Assembly (NCBI GenBank): GCA_016215605.1 | Contig: JACRJB010000053.1 | Location: 124,001 to 188,000, forward strand | Origin: Rhodopseudomonas palustris | GTDB lineage: Bacteria > Pseudomonadota > Alphaproteobacteria > Rhizobiales > Xanthobacteraceae | DNA length: 64,000 nucleotides | Direction of reading: 5' to 3' | Part shown: positions 55,340 to 64,000 of the stretch, piece by piece | How the letters are laid out: each line of letters begins with the position of its first letter | How positions within the stretch are numbered: position 1 is the first letter of the stretch | The notes under the pieces: generated by a model | Databases searched by the model: none | The model's input: only the letters and a program-made list of their open reading frames with translations | What the model was told of the DNA's origin: nothing | Translations under genes and position numbers: made by a program

Positions 55340-56086
55340 ATGATATCGCCATTAGCCGCGCGTCGCGCGGCCCGTCCGCTGCTGCGCGGGCTCTCTCTCG
55401 CAGCGCTCGCCGTGTTGCTGGGAGCGTGCAACCAGACCTTCGCTCCGCCCGAAGCCAATTTGGCCGCCGCGCCGCCGCCGCAATACGCCGCCATGTCGAA
55501 CGAAAAGTTCGATGTGCCGGCGGTCGAGGCCGATACTGTCTCGTCCAGATACCTCAAGCAGCGCGTGAGTTACGCGACCGACCAGCAACCGGGGACCGTT
55601 GTGATCGACCCCGGCGCCAAGTTTCTCTATCTGGTGATGGAGGGCGGATACGCGATGCGCTACGGCATCGGCGTTGGCCGCGAAGGCTTTGGCTGGAGCG
55701 GCACCGCGGAAATCCGCCGCAAGGCGTCGTGGCCGACCTGGACGCCGCCGGCACCGATGATCAAGCGGCAGCCCGAGCTCGAACCCTATCGCCGCGGCAT
55801 GAAGCCCGGGATCGACAACCCGCTCGGCGCCCGCGCGCTGTATCTGTACCAAGACGGCAAGGATACTCTGTACCGGATCCACGGCACCAACGATCCCGGC
55901 AGCATCGGCAGCAACGTCTCCAGTGGCTGCGTGCGGCTGATCAACCAGGACGTCATCGACCTGTTCAATCGGCTGCCGGTCGGCACCAAGGTGGTGGTTC
56001 TGCCTGACCGCAAGCCGGGGGCGCCCACGGTGCGCCTCGATCCGGCAGCGCTCCCCGACACGCCTGCGCAGGAGCGCCAATCATGA
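55340..56086 (+). CDS. L,D-transpeptidase (YkuD) lipoprotein
   Basis: This 248-residue protein has a lipobox (VLLGAC, Cys about 31) and a YkuD catalytic domain. The active-site segment is YRIHGTNDPGSIG followed by SSGCVRLIN, with the catalytic His, Ser and Cys. It crosslinks peptidoglycan (3-3 links) or anchors lipoprotein. GGAGACTATC precedes the ATG. Its stop overlaps the ScsB-like start. YkuD Cys enzymes are known targets of copper poisoning, which suits the neighbouring redox genes (inference). Confidence 0.93.
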   Translation: MISPLAARRAARPLLRGLSLAALAVLLGACNQTFAPPEANLAAAPPPQYAAMSNEKFDVPAVEADTVSSRYLKQRVSYATDQQPGTVVIDPGAKFLYLVMEGGYAMRYGIGVGREGFGWSGTAEIRRKASWPTWTPPAPMIKRQPELEPYRRGMKPGIDNPLGARALYLYQDGKDTLYRIHGTNDPGSIGSNVSSGCVRLINQDVIDLFNRLPVGTKVVVLPDRKPGAPTVRLDPAALPDTPAQERQS

Positions 56087-58179
56087 CCGCCCGCTCCCAT
56101 TGCTGGTCGATGCTCGCTTTGATCGCGCTGCTTGCCGGTTTCGCCGCTGCGCCGGCCGCCGCGGCGCCCGCGAAGCCCGATATCACCGCTAACCTCATTG
56201 TCGGCAACACCGACGTCGCGGACGCGCATTCGATCTGGCTCGGCGTTCGCGTCGTGCTCGGTCCGGGCTGGAAGACTTATTGGAAATCCCCCGGCGATGC
56301 CGGGCTGCCGCCGGAGTTCGACTGGACGGCGTCGTCCAACATCAAGGCCACGGAGGTGAACTGGCCGCTGCCGCATCGCACTTCCATCCTCGGCCTCGAC
56401 ACCATCGGCTATTCCGGCGAGGTGGTGTTTCCGGTGAAGATCGTGCGGCGGGATCCGGCGCAAGACACCGCCATCGATCTCAAGCTCGCGGTCTATGCCT
56501 GCAGCAACATCTGCGTGCGGGAGGAATACGCCCTCAAGGCCACGTTCGGCCCGGACCTGGCGCTGCGCGCCGGCCAGCAGCAGATCGCGGCGTGGCTGGC
56601 AAAGGTGCCGTCGCCGCAATCGGCGGCGCTCACCGTCCACTCTATCGTCCGGCTCGGCACCGATCCGGAGAAGCTGCAGATCAAGGCTTCGGCGGTGGCG
56701 ACGTTCGCGAGCCCGGACGTGCTGATCGACAGCGATCCGCCGATCGTCGCGGCCAAGCCCGAACGGGTGATAAACGGCGACGGCGTGGCAACCCTCACCG
56801 TGGTGCTGCCGGACAGCACCGCGGCCGGCCTCGCGGATCGCACGCTGGATGCGGTCGTGATCAACGGCGATCAGGCGGTCACCGTCCGCTCGCCAGGGCG
56901 GTCCGCGCTGGTCGCGCAGCCGGAGGCGTCGACAACGGTGTCGTGGTTCGCGTTGTTGGCCATCATCGCCACTGCGCTGCTGGGCGGACTGACGCTCAAT
57001 CTGATGCCCTGCGTGTTTCCGGTGCTGTCGCTGAAACTAATGGGATTCGTGCAGGAGGACAGCAGCGACCGCCGCGGGGTGCGCGCCGGTTTTGCGGCCT
57101 GCGCGGCCGGCATAATCGTCTCGTTTCTGGTTTTGGCGGTGGCGCTGGTGCTGATGAAATGGGCCGGGGTCAGTCTCGGTTGGGGCATTCAGTTCCAGCA
57201 GCCGCTGTTTCTCGCGGCGATGGCGATCGTGCTGGCGCTATTCGCCGCCAGCCTGTTCGACCTGCTGTCGTTCAACCTGCCGTTCGGGCTGAACAACCGG
57301 CTGGCGGCGAAGGCCGGCGGCAATTCGCTCACCTCGCACTTTACCGCGGGTTTTGTCGCCACGCTGCTGGCAACGCCGTGCTCGGCGCCGTTCGTCGGCA
57401 CCGCGGTGGGCTTTGCTCTGGCCCGCGGCGCGCCGGAAATCGTCGCAATCTTCACAGCCCTCGGCGTCGGCATGGCGTCGCCCTATCTGCTGGTCGCGGT
57501 TTTTCCGTCGATGGCACGGTTCATTCCGCGTCCGGGCCGCTGGCTGCTGCTGGTGAAGCGGGTGCTGGCGGTCGGCCTGCTCGGGACTGCGGCCTGGCTG
57601 GTCACGGTGCTCGGCAGCGTCGGCGGCGTCAGGCCGGCGATCGCCGTCGGCGGGGCGATCGTCATTGGCCTCACCGGACTGCGCCTGGCGCGCGCGGCAC
57701 GGCCGGCTCTGGCGGCCGGTATCGCCATCGTCGCTGTAACGCTGCTGGCGTGGCTCGGTCCGCTGGCATTGTCGTCTCAAACCGGTGGCCACGCTATTGC
57801 CTGGCAAGAGTTTTCCAAACTCAACGTCGACGAACTGGTCCGCTCCGGCCGCACCGTGTTCGTCGATATCACCGCCGACTGGTGCGTGACCTGCAAGGTC
57901 AACAAGCTGCTGGTGATAGACACCGCCGAGATCGCGCAGCGGCTCGGCTCCGACGTGACGCCGGTACAGGGCAACTGGACCCGGCCCGACGAAGGCATCG
58001 CGCGCTTCATGCGCACGCATGGCCGCTTCGGCATCCCGTTCAACATCGTGTTCGGGCCGAACGCTCCGGACGGCATCGCGCTGCCCGAATTGCTGTCGAC
58101 ATCTGCCCTCATCGCCGCCTTCGACCAGGCCGCAAAAGCTCCCCTTGCATCATCCAATCCAACGGAGACCACGAAATGA
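56083..58179 (+). CDS. scsB: ScsB-like (DsbD-family) transmembrane thiol-disulfide reductase
   Basis: This 698-residue protein carries reducing power across the inner membrane. A signal peptide is followed by a periplasmic immunoglobulin-like domain (LGPGWKTYWKSPGDAGLPPE is a ScsB hallmark) with the CSNIC pair. The TM core of about eight helices has LMPCVFP and ATPCSAPFVG. A C-terminal thioredoxin domain has DWCVTCK. All three Cys pairs are intact. It overlaps both neighbours by 4 bp. Its natural partner should be the DsbA-like protein downstream; ScsB/C were first linked to copper sensitivity. Confidence 0.92.
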   Translation: MTARSHCWSMLALIALLAGFAAAPAAAAPAKPDITANLIVGNTDVADAHSIWLGVRVVLGPGWKTYWKSPGDAGLPPEFDWTASSNIKATEVNWPLPHRTSILGLDTIGYSGEVVFPVKIVRRDPAQDTAIDLKLAVYACSNICVREEYALKATFGPDLALRAGQQQIAAWLAKVPSPQSAALTVHSIVRLGTDPEKLQIKASAVATFASPDVLIDSDPPIVAAKPERVINGDGVATLTVVLPDSTAAGLADRTLDAVVINGDQAVTVRSPGRSALVAQPEASTTVSWFALLAIIATALLGGLTLNLMPCVFPVLSLKLMGFVQEDSSDRRGVRAGFAACAAGIIVSFLVLAVALVLMKWAGVSLGWGIQFQQPLFLAAMAIVLALFAASLFDLLSFNLPFGLNNRLAAKAGGNSLTSHFTAGFVATLLATPCSAPFVGTAVGFALARGAPEIVAIFTALGVGMASPYLLVAVFPSMARFIPRPGRWLLLVKRVLAVGLLGTAAWLVTVLGSVGGVRPAIAVGGAIVIGLTGLRLARAARPALAAGIAIVAVTLLAWLGPLALSSQTGGHAIAWQEFSKLNVDELVRSGRTVFVDITADWCVTCKVNKLLVIDTAEIAQRLGSDVTPVQGNWTRPDEGIARFMRTHGRFGIPFNIVFGPNAPDGIALPELLSTSALIAAFDQAAKAPLASSNPTETTK

Positions 58180-58811
58180 AAACGCGCAGAAATTTCCTGG
58201 CGACAGCCATCATCGGCCTGGGCGGCCTCTACCTGACGGGCGTCGAAGCGGCGGCGCAAGCTGCGGCCGACGCGGCACTGTCCCGCGATGCCGTATTGCG
58301 CGACAAGGAAAACCCGGTGCTGGGCAATCCCAACGGCGATCTCACCGTCGCCAGCTACTTCGACTACCAGTGCCCATACTGCAAGAAGGCGGAAAAGGAC
58401 CTGCGGAATGTCGCCCGTGAGGACGGCAAACTGCGCATCGTGCTGAAGGACTGGCCGATCCTTGGTGGCGCCTCCGGCTATGCGGCGAAGCTGTCGCTGG
58501 CGACCAAGTACCAGGGCAAGCACGCCGAGGCCCATGCGGCACTGATGCTCACCTCCGGACGGCTGAGCGAGGCTTCGGTCCGCGACGTCCTGGAGAAAGC
58601 CGGCGTCGACGTCGCCCGCGCCACCCAGGATCTCGCCACCCATCAGGCTGCGATCGACGCGGTGCTGGCGCGTAACAACGCGCAGGCCGAAGCGTTTGGC
58701 TTCCAGGGGACGCCAGCCTTCATCATCGGCACCTTCCGGGTGCCCGGCGTGCTCGACGCCGCCGGCTTCAAGCAGGCCATCGCCGACGCACGCAAAGCGG
58801 CCCCGAAATAG
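58176..58811 (+). CDS. scsC: ScsC/DsbA-like periplasmic thiol-disulfide protein
   Basis: This 211-residue protein has a Tat-like leader (RRNFLATAIIGLGG) and a DsbA-type thioredoxin fold with YFDYQCPYCKKAE (CPYC) and the cis-Pro loop GFQGTPAFIIG. With ScsB it forms a reductase/isomerase or oxidase pathway that repairs periplasmic disulfides damaged by copper. The ATG overlaps the scsB stop. Could equally be named DsbA/Com1-like. Confidence 0.9.
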   Translation: MKTRRNFLATAIIGLGGLYLTGVEAAAQAAADAALSRDAVLRDKENPVLGNPNGDLTVASYFDYQCPYCKKAEKDLRNVAREDGKLRIVLKDWPILGGASGYAAKLSLATKYQGKHAEAHAALMLTSGRLSEASVRDVLEKAGVDVARATQDLATHQAAIDAVLARNNAQAEAFGFQGTPAFIIGTFRVPGVLDAAGFKQAIADARKAAPK

Positions 58812-59140
58812 CTGAACTGGCAGAATCGCCGTCTGGTGCTGACGCCGCCGTAACATCGAAACCGCGTTGGCCGTCTGGATTTCGACCATGAGGTCGCAAC
58901 GGGCAGCATCTGCGGCGGCGTTTATCTGCGATAAGGGAAGCAGCCAAGCAGGTCCGTCTGCAGTTTAACGACGGACCGTATTGGCAGCCGTTTCTGATGG
59001 CGGCATCGGCGGCACCCAGTGGAACCGAATCAGGGCACTGTAGCCGTCTTTCGACAACCTGGCGCCGAACAAGCGAAACCTCGATCGAACATCAGTGTTG
59101 AAGCATCCGCCAGGCCCGGCAGTGCTCGACGAGGTTCACT
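58812..59140. other. Intergenic region
   Basis: About 330 bp before the YihY gene; no gene, repeat or recognisable site. Confidence 0.4.
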
Positions 59141-60241
59141 ATGCGCCAACTAAATGATGCTTCCCGCGAAGAGTCGGTGATGCTGCCGCTGGCGTTTCTC
59201 GCCTTCGCGGCGGTCGTCGCTTTCTCGCTGCCTGAAGGCGGTTATAAGGCTCCGGATGACGCTCGCACCTCCTCAAAATCGACCGGCGGCGGTGGTGAAC
59301 CCGGGCATGGTCGCCAAGCGGACTCTCCAACGGAAATTCCCGCCCGCGGTTGGAAGGACGTGCTGCTGCGCACAGGAGAGCAGATCGGCCAGGACCGGCT
59401 TCTGGCGGTCGCTGCCGGCGTCGTCTTCTACGGGCTGCTGGCACTGTTTCCGGCGATCACTGCCTTAGTGTCGTCATACGCGCTCTTCGCCGATCCCCAG
59501 ACGATCAACGAGCACCTCTCGTTCATATCCAATGTATTGCCGTCCGGGACCTTCTCGATCGTGCAGGACCAGGTTGGCCGGGTCCTGGCCAAAGGCGAAA
59601 CCAAGCTCGGATTCGCGTTCGGCGTCAGTCTTCTGCTCGCGGTCTGGAGCGCCAATGGCGGAATGAAGGCGATCATCGACGCCCTCAACGTCGTTTACGA
59701 CGAGGAGGAGAAGCGCGGTTTTTTCAAGTTAAACGCGGTGTCGCTTGCGTTCACACTGGGCGGACTCTGTGCGATCTTGGCATCTATCGGCTTGGTCATC
59801 GCTGCGCCGATTGCGCTGTCGACCATCGGCATGGGGCCGGTGGCTGACGCCGCGCTGCAGTATGGCCGCTGGCCCGCTCTCGCGCTCATGGTCATGTTGG
59901 GTCTGGCGGTCCTTTACCGCTTCGCTCCGAGCCGTAAGACTCCGAAGTGGGCGTGGATTTCCGTCGGCAGCGCGCTTGCTACCTTTACCTGGATCGCTGG
60001 GTCCGTGGCGCTGTCGTATTATCTGGAGAACTACGCCGGTTACGATGCGACGTACGGATCGCTAGGTGCGGCGATCGGCCTGATGATGTGGATGTGGATG
60101 TCGACCATCGTCGTGCTGTTCGGTGCCGAGCTTAATTCCGAGCTGGAGCACCAGACGGCCAAGGACAGTACCGACGGATCAGGAAAGCCGATGGGCGCGC
60201 GAGGCGCTCAGGTCGCCGATACGGTCGGTGCCATCCGCTAG
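59141..60241 (+). CDS. YihY/BrkB (UPF0761) family membrane protein
   Basis: This 366-residue inner-membrane protein has six TM helices of the family core plus an extra N-terminal hydrophobic segment (LPLAFLAFAAVVAFSLPEG). Core motifs: AAGVVFYGLLALFPAITALVSSY, LLLAVWSANGGMKAIIDALN, and GAAIGLMMWMWMSTIVVLFGAELNSELE. Function of the family is unknown (formerly ribonuclease BN). GAGG lies 8 nt before the ATG. Confidence 0.93.
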   Translation: MRQLNDASREESVMLPLAFLAFAAVVAFSLPEGGYKAPDDARTSSKSTGGGGEPGHGRQADSPTEIPARGWKDVLLRTGEQIGQDRLLAVAAGVVFYGLLALFPAITALVSSYALFADPQTINEHLSFISNVLPSGTFSIVQDQVGRVLAKGETKLGFAFGVSLLLAVWSANGGMKAIIDALNVVYDEEEKRGFFKLNAVSLAFTLGGLCAILASIGLVIAAPIALSTIGMGPVADAALQYGRWPALALMVMLGLAVLYRFAPSRKTPKWAWISVGSALATFTWIAGSVALSYYLENYAGYDATYGSLGAAIGLMMWMWMSTIVVLFGAELNSELEHQTAKDSTDGSGKPMGARGAQVADTVGAIR

Positions 60242-60934
60242 GATCGTAATCGAGCTTCTTATTGCGACGGGTTCCGTCTAACGGCGGTAACAGTCAAATC
60301 TGGGGAAAGGTGGAACCGCCGCCACCCCGCCATGTTGGCCGTCATCATGAGCGACCCTTGCCAACCATCGCCGCCGCGCCGCGCAAATCGATCTGACCGA
60401 AACGTTATCGGTGCGACTTTGCGTCCTGCAGCGAAGGGGGAAGCGCGATGCCTGTTCCTGGAGGTCGACTGGTCCATGGCTGGGCTGAGCGATCCTACGG
60501 GGCGCGATTTACTTGATGCCAATCAGCCCATGTTCATCATGTGGGGGCCGCGGCGCTTTGGGTTGCCTAGTCAATTAAGATCGTGGTCTTCACGAACTCG
60601 CAACAGTCGTACCGCTGGGAGCAGTTTCTACCCCGGAAATCCCGTATCGCACCCTGAAGGCGCTCCCTGTAGACGACGCGCTCTCCGAATCCTTCGAACT
60701 CGTTCATCCGCGGCTTCTTCCAGCGATCACCGCCGGTCGCCACGCGATGTGCATCGCTCCAGCAGCGGGCGGTCTTTTTGCGCAGTTAGAATTGTGGCGG
60801 AACCCGCTTTGCTTGGCGATGCGCGCATGCGAGGCGTCGAGATCGCAGCGCAATATTATAACTTTCAAAAGGCTTGGAACGACACGCAGCCGGAAAAGTT
60901 TAAAATGCCCCGTCACTTACTTGTGAGAAATTCG
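60242..60934. other. Intergenic region
   Basis: About 690 bp. Open frames exist but are Arg/Ser-rich or interrupted and lack family features. I see no complete gene. The final 30 bp (ATG 60905) may extend the next protein by 10 residues. Confidence 0.4.
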
Positions 60935-61252
60935 ATGAAACGTTTCCAGACCCTCTACGTAGCCCTGGCCCTCGCCTCCGCGGGAACGGCTTACGCCCAA
61001 GCCCCCGCTGCGAAAGAAGGTCCCGGCAATAATGCCGTAAACAGCGATCAGAAGAATTCCAACGCGCCCGTCGCCGGCCGCAACTCTTTTACTGAAGGCC
61101 AAGCTCAGAGCGCCATCGAAAAGGCCGGATACACGAACGTCACAGGACTTAAGAAGGATGACGACGGTGTCTGGCGCGGCAAGGCAAGCAAAAATGGCTC
61201 TTCAAGCGCTGTCAGCGTTGATTTTCAAGGTAACGTAAACGCCGCCAAGTAA
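60935..61252 (+). CDS. Small secreted PepSY-like protein
   Basis: This 105-residue protein has a signal peptide (LYVALALASAGTAYAQ). After a low-complexity spacer it has FTEGQAQSAIEKAGYTNVTGLKK and DDGVWRGKA, with a final DFQGNVNA, which resembles a PepSY-like beta domain (membrane/periplasmic inhibitor or sensor module). It lies 15 bp upstream of the stress-protein gene. ATG 60905 would add ten residues. Confidence 0.75.
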   Translation: MKRFQTLYVALALASAGTAYAQAPAAKEGPGNNAVNSDQKNSNAPVAGRNSFTEGQAQSAIEKAGYTNVTGLKKDDDGVWRGKASKNGSSSAVSVDFQGNVNAAK

Positions 61253-61267
61253 CCGAAAGGCCTCAAA

Positions 61268-61867
61268 ATGACCGCGACAATCTCACGACTCTACGACAAC
61301 TACTCCGACGCTCAGGCGGCAGTCCAAGGGCTCGAGGCGGCAGGCGTACCGCACTCCGACATCAGCATCGTCGCCAACAATTCGGACGGCTGGTTCGACG
61401 GAAAGAAAGATAGGGATGGCGATGGCATAGATGATCGCGCGGAATCCGCCGGAAAAGGGGCGGGTATCGGCGCCGGCCTCGGCGGCGCAGCCGGTCTCCT
61501 CGCCGGCCTTGGACTGCTTGCCATTCCGGGCCTCGGACCAGTCGTTGCAGCGGGTTGGCTCGCGGCGACTGCAGTCGGTGCAGCCGCGGGTGCGGCAACA
61601 GGTGGCGTCGTCGGCGCTCTGACCGAAGCAGGCGTATCGAAGGAGGAGGCTCCGCTCTATGCGGAGGGTGTACGCCGCGGCGGCACGCTCGTTTCGGCCA
61701 AGGTGCCTGACGCCGACCGTGGCCGCTTCGACGCCGTACTGGACCGGGCTTCTGTGAATCTCCGGGACCGCAGCGCGGCCTGGCAAAAGAGCGGTTGGAC
61801 GGGTTACGATCCCGCAAGCAAGCCGTACGCGGCCGACGAGGTGCGCAAGGAGCGTACTCTCTACTGA
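61268..61867 (+). CDS. General stress protein (GSP17M/YflT-like) with Gly/Ala hydrophobic core
   Basis: This 199-residue protein starts with a GSP17M-like module (ISRLYDNYSDAQAAVQGLEAAGVPHSDISIV), then a DxDGD loop (DRDGDGIDD). A long Gly/Ala-rich hydrophobic region (residues ~65-118) is glycine-zipper-like, and a repeat of the first module (GVRRGGTLVSAKVPD) follows. Related proteins are common in alphaproteobacteria and are induced by stress. The segment could be membrane associated. Confidence 0.8.
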   Translation: MTATISRLYDNYSDAQAAVQGLEAAGVPHSDISIVANNSDGWFDGKKDRDGDGIDDRAESAGKGAGIGAGLGGAAGLLAGLGLLAIPGLGPVVAAGWLAATAVGAAAGAATGGVVGALTEAGVSKEEAPLYAEGVRRGGTLVSAKVPDADRGRFDAVLDRASVNLRDRSAAWQKSGWTGYDPASKPYAADEVRKERTLY

Positions 61868-62122
61868 CCGAAATCGGCGGTCCGCTTCCGCGGGCCGCCA
61901 TCTCGTTCGAAGCAGACGATGGCGGTGAGCAGGCTCCCTGTGGACACTTCGGACCGAAAGCTAGATCCGTAGTGTGCCGGAGGCGACGCGCCACTACTTC
62001 GAAAATCCGCCTTTTGAAGAGCAGCTAGGAGGCAGCGATATGTTCCTGGAGGAGGCCTCGACCGAGGGCGATAAACTGCTCGATTGACCTGGACCTATTC
62101 CCTCGCCCGCATGGAGCGATCA

Positions 62123-62368
62123 ATGACCCAAAACACCGAAAACGAACCTTCCACCGCCGAAAAGGGTATGGAAGCCGCCAAAGAAGCCGTCTTTGCCGCG
62201 TCTGAACACGTCGAAAATGTTGGCCAGCATCTGAAGGATAAGATCGAGGCGGTCAAGCATCCCGAGATCTACGTGCAGATGTTAAAGGACGTCACCAAGG
62301 CCGCGCCTCTGGGAATGCTTGCCGTCGCGTTCATCGGCGGGATGATCTTCGCCCGGCGCCGTGACTGA
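62123..62368 (+). CDS. Small tail-anchored protein (ElaB/YqjD-like)
   Basis: This 81-residue protein has an amphipathic N-terminal part rich in Glu, Ala and Lys (EKGMEAAKEAVFAASEHVENVG) and a C-terminal TM segment (APLGMLAVAFIGGMIFA) followed by RRRD. The layout matches ElaB/YqjD-type ribosome or membrane-associated stress proteins; homology is inferred. GGAG lies before ATG 62123. Confidence 0.7.
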   Translation: MTQNTENEPSTAEKGMEAAKEAVFAASEHVENVGQHLKDKIEAVKHPEIYVQMLKDVTKAAPLGMLAVAFIGGMIFARRRD

Positions 62369-64000
62369 ACTCGCATCGTTTGTGTAACCTGACGTAGGCA
62401 TCAGCGCTTACCTGTTTAGCCCCTCCGATGTCCGTCCCAGCGATATGGTCGGGAATTCGATTAGCAGCTCCGAAATGGCCCGGGGAAAGAACGCGGCGTT
62501 GTCGGATCTCCTCGGCGAGGAGCCAAGACAACTGCTGGAAGCTGTCATTTAGGCGCGTTCTATGCGCGTTGCCTAGCCGGGGTTCGGCGTTCAACCACCG
62601 GCCGAGCCCGCCGTGTCTGCACCGCTATCCGTCCCTGAAAGGTGCCACATGACAGATACCCCATCACATATGTTCTCCATGTCGAAGAAGCGCGGGCTGA
62701 GGGCAGCGGCCCCGAGGACGGGCGGAGATTGAGTGTTGGTTGGAGAAGGTCATGACATCTCCCATTCAGTCCAAGGATTTGAACGTTGACTCCGGTGGCG
62801 TCACCTGCGGAGCGGCATCGAAACCCGGACGTGAGCGCATTTTACGTCAGGTCGCCAGGTCGAGCTGCGGCTCTTCGCCCTGATCTCTTTGAAGTGCGGA
62901 CAGCGACACACCCCAGTGGCCGCACGGCCTTGGGCAGCGGCATTGCCGCATCGAGCAATCCGCCAGCGAGGCGCTCGAGGCCGTCGTGGCTGCCGACAGC
63001 CATCGCGATGGACCGGCTCCGAGAATGGCCGCCGTTGCCGGTGCCCTCGCAGTGGCGGCAGACCTTGTCGACGACGGCTGCAGCTCGCTGACCATGGCGT
63101 CGAATTTCCGTCAGATCCTGGAGAACGTGTTCTCGGCGGCGATGGACTTTCGGATTCGGTCGACCCGGACTGGGCGCTCGTCGATGCCGCTGGAGATCCA
63201 GTAATAGTAGGCGCCGGCCTTGCCGAAATGCGCCTCCGAGGCCCTGCGCTGGCCTATCGGATCGGCTCATCGCGATTAAATAGTCATGGAGGTCATGGTC
63301 GATCGACATTTCAAGCGACCGGCGTCCCTGTTATTTTTGGTAATGAAGCCACTTTGAGATGTGAAGACATACTCACAACTGAGGGTCGAAGCAGCCCTAC
63401 CAAGAAGAAGTCAGGCAACCAAGGCAAGGCGGGGTCCGGGTGTGCCCCGGACCCCTAACAACACCGGAACCGCATCCGTAGGACCGCTCGGTAATGCTGG
63501 CTGGATGATAGTTCTGGCGAGACGTAATCGTCGGCCCGCTGCCGGACTGCCAAGAACAAGAAATGTTCTGACCCTTAAGAAAATCCCCGTCGGTCAGGAC
63601 GGGTTTGATCCGGCGATTTGTGCTATCTTTTTTGGCTGCAGGCTTTCTGGAAAAAGCCGCAAAGCAGCTTGGAAACGGTTCTCAATTCGCACTAAAGGTG
63701 GTGAAGTCCGCAGCGGACCGAGTGCGCTCTCTTTCTTAGTCACAGGCCTGGTTGTTGGGGAATTTAGCTCGGCGCGAAAGTCGTTGGGAGACGGCTCAAT
63801 CTTCTTCCGGATGTCGCGAACGCTGATTTCGGCCGCTTTCCACGCAATGCCCTTCGGGCGATATGCCCGTTCTCGCTGACCGGCATCTAGCAGCAACGGC
63901 GGCAGCCCGTAGGCCGCACAATGCGTGAGGCCACCAATGGGTTCCTGTTGTGGACCCTTTTGTCCTATCGTAGGCTGAGTATCCAAAGAGGGGAAAGTCC
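62369..64000. other. Right-end gene-poor region with relics and an inverted repeat
   Basis: About 1.6 kb. A coding-like plus-strand stretch at ~62900-63206 (ASEALEAVVAADSHRDG...) has no start, and the minus strand is also open over it. A minus-strand frame at 63594-63986 (130 codons, TTG start) reads RAYRPKGIAWKAAEISVRDI but has no known family. I cannot support any complete gene; the area may be a decayed mobile or genomic-island edge. Confidence 0.4.
63431..63455. repeat. Perfect 10-bp inverted repeat
   Basis: GGGGTCCGGG-TGTGC-CCCGGACCCC forms a very stable hairpin in the gene-poor right end. It is followed by TAACAACA, not a T run, so it is not a typical terminator. It could be a REP-like element or an RNA structure. 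Confidence 0.55.

Noticed and set aside
56280-58175. Long plus-strand frame running ahead of the ScsC start
   Set aside because: It is a +1 shadow of scsB; only the part from ATG 58176 encodes a real DsbA-type protein.
1-64000. CRISPR arrays, tRNA or rRNA genes, insertion sequences
   Set aside because: I found no regularly spaced repeats, no tRNA-like cloverleaf with T-loop, no rRNA segments and no transposase motifs with terminal repeats.

Overview
The window is GC-rich, densely coding DNA from an alphaproteobacterium. The closest fit by gene content is the Bradyrhizobium / Rhodopseudomonas / Afipia group (Nitrobacteraceae). This rests on a Tat-exported NosZ in a nosRZDFYLX operon, small alphaproteobacterial-type ribbon-helix-helix proteins, an NnrS/pseudoazurin locus with NNR-type boxes, OpgC and a GSP17M-like stress protein. 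The assignment is an inference from family content; no rRNA, tRNA, CRISPR array or recognisable transposase was found.

Region 1 (about 1-26 kb) is a metal, mainly copper, resistance block. It has a CDF exporter, a P1B copper ATPase with two YHS domains instead of HMA domains, and a divergent csoR. Each of the last two is preceded by the same CsoR-type operator. There follow a Met/His/Cys-rich small secreted protein, an orphan TolC-like outer-membrane lipoprotein, a multicopper oxidase, a decayed cupredoxin fragment, CusF, an FkbM methyltransferase, two DUF305 proteins, CopC-CopD, OpgC with a coupled cytochrome c, a putative HhH + PD-(D/E)XK nuclease, a DUF411 metal-binding protein, a Cache-PAS-GGDEF protein, a second small Cys/Met-rich protein, a YtkA-like protein and a cusCBA efflux operon.

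Region 2 (26-31.6 kb) is sparse: a secreted His-rich repeat protein, two tandem ribbon-helix-helix proteins, a single-domain EamA protein and a hybrid histidine kinase.

Region 3 (31.6-45.2 kb) is the denitrification block. A pseudoazurin-nnrS-DUF2249 operon diverges from a Crp/Fnr-type regulator across a TTGCG-N4-CGCAA box. DUF1858 and degenerate ferritin-like genes follow, then nosRZDFYLX and a cytochrome c. A second TTG-N8-CAA box precedes nosR.

Region 4 (45.5-50.8 kb) encodes a ba3-type (B-family) haem-copper oxidase. Subunits IIa, II (CuA) and I are flanked by a di-haem, a tri-haem and another di-haem cytochrome c, nearly all overlapping, so probably one operon.

Region 5 (51-64 kb) has a second hybrid histidine kinase, a third small Cys-containing protein, and an overlapping operon of an L,D-transpeptidase, ScsB-like and ScsC-like thiol-redox proteins (classically linked to copper sensitivity). 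Then come a YihY-family membrane protein, small stress-type proteins, and about 1.6 kb at the right end with no convincing gene.

A unifying reading (inference): the window groups copper export, oxidation and chaperoning with three copper-dependent respiratory components (pseudoazurin, NosZ, CuA/CuB oxidase) and the periplasmic thiol machinery that keeps copper sites assembled.
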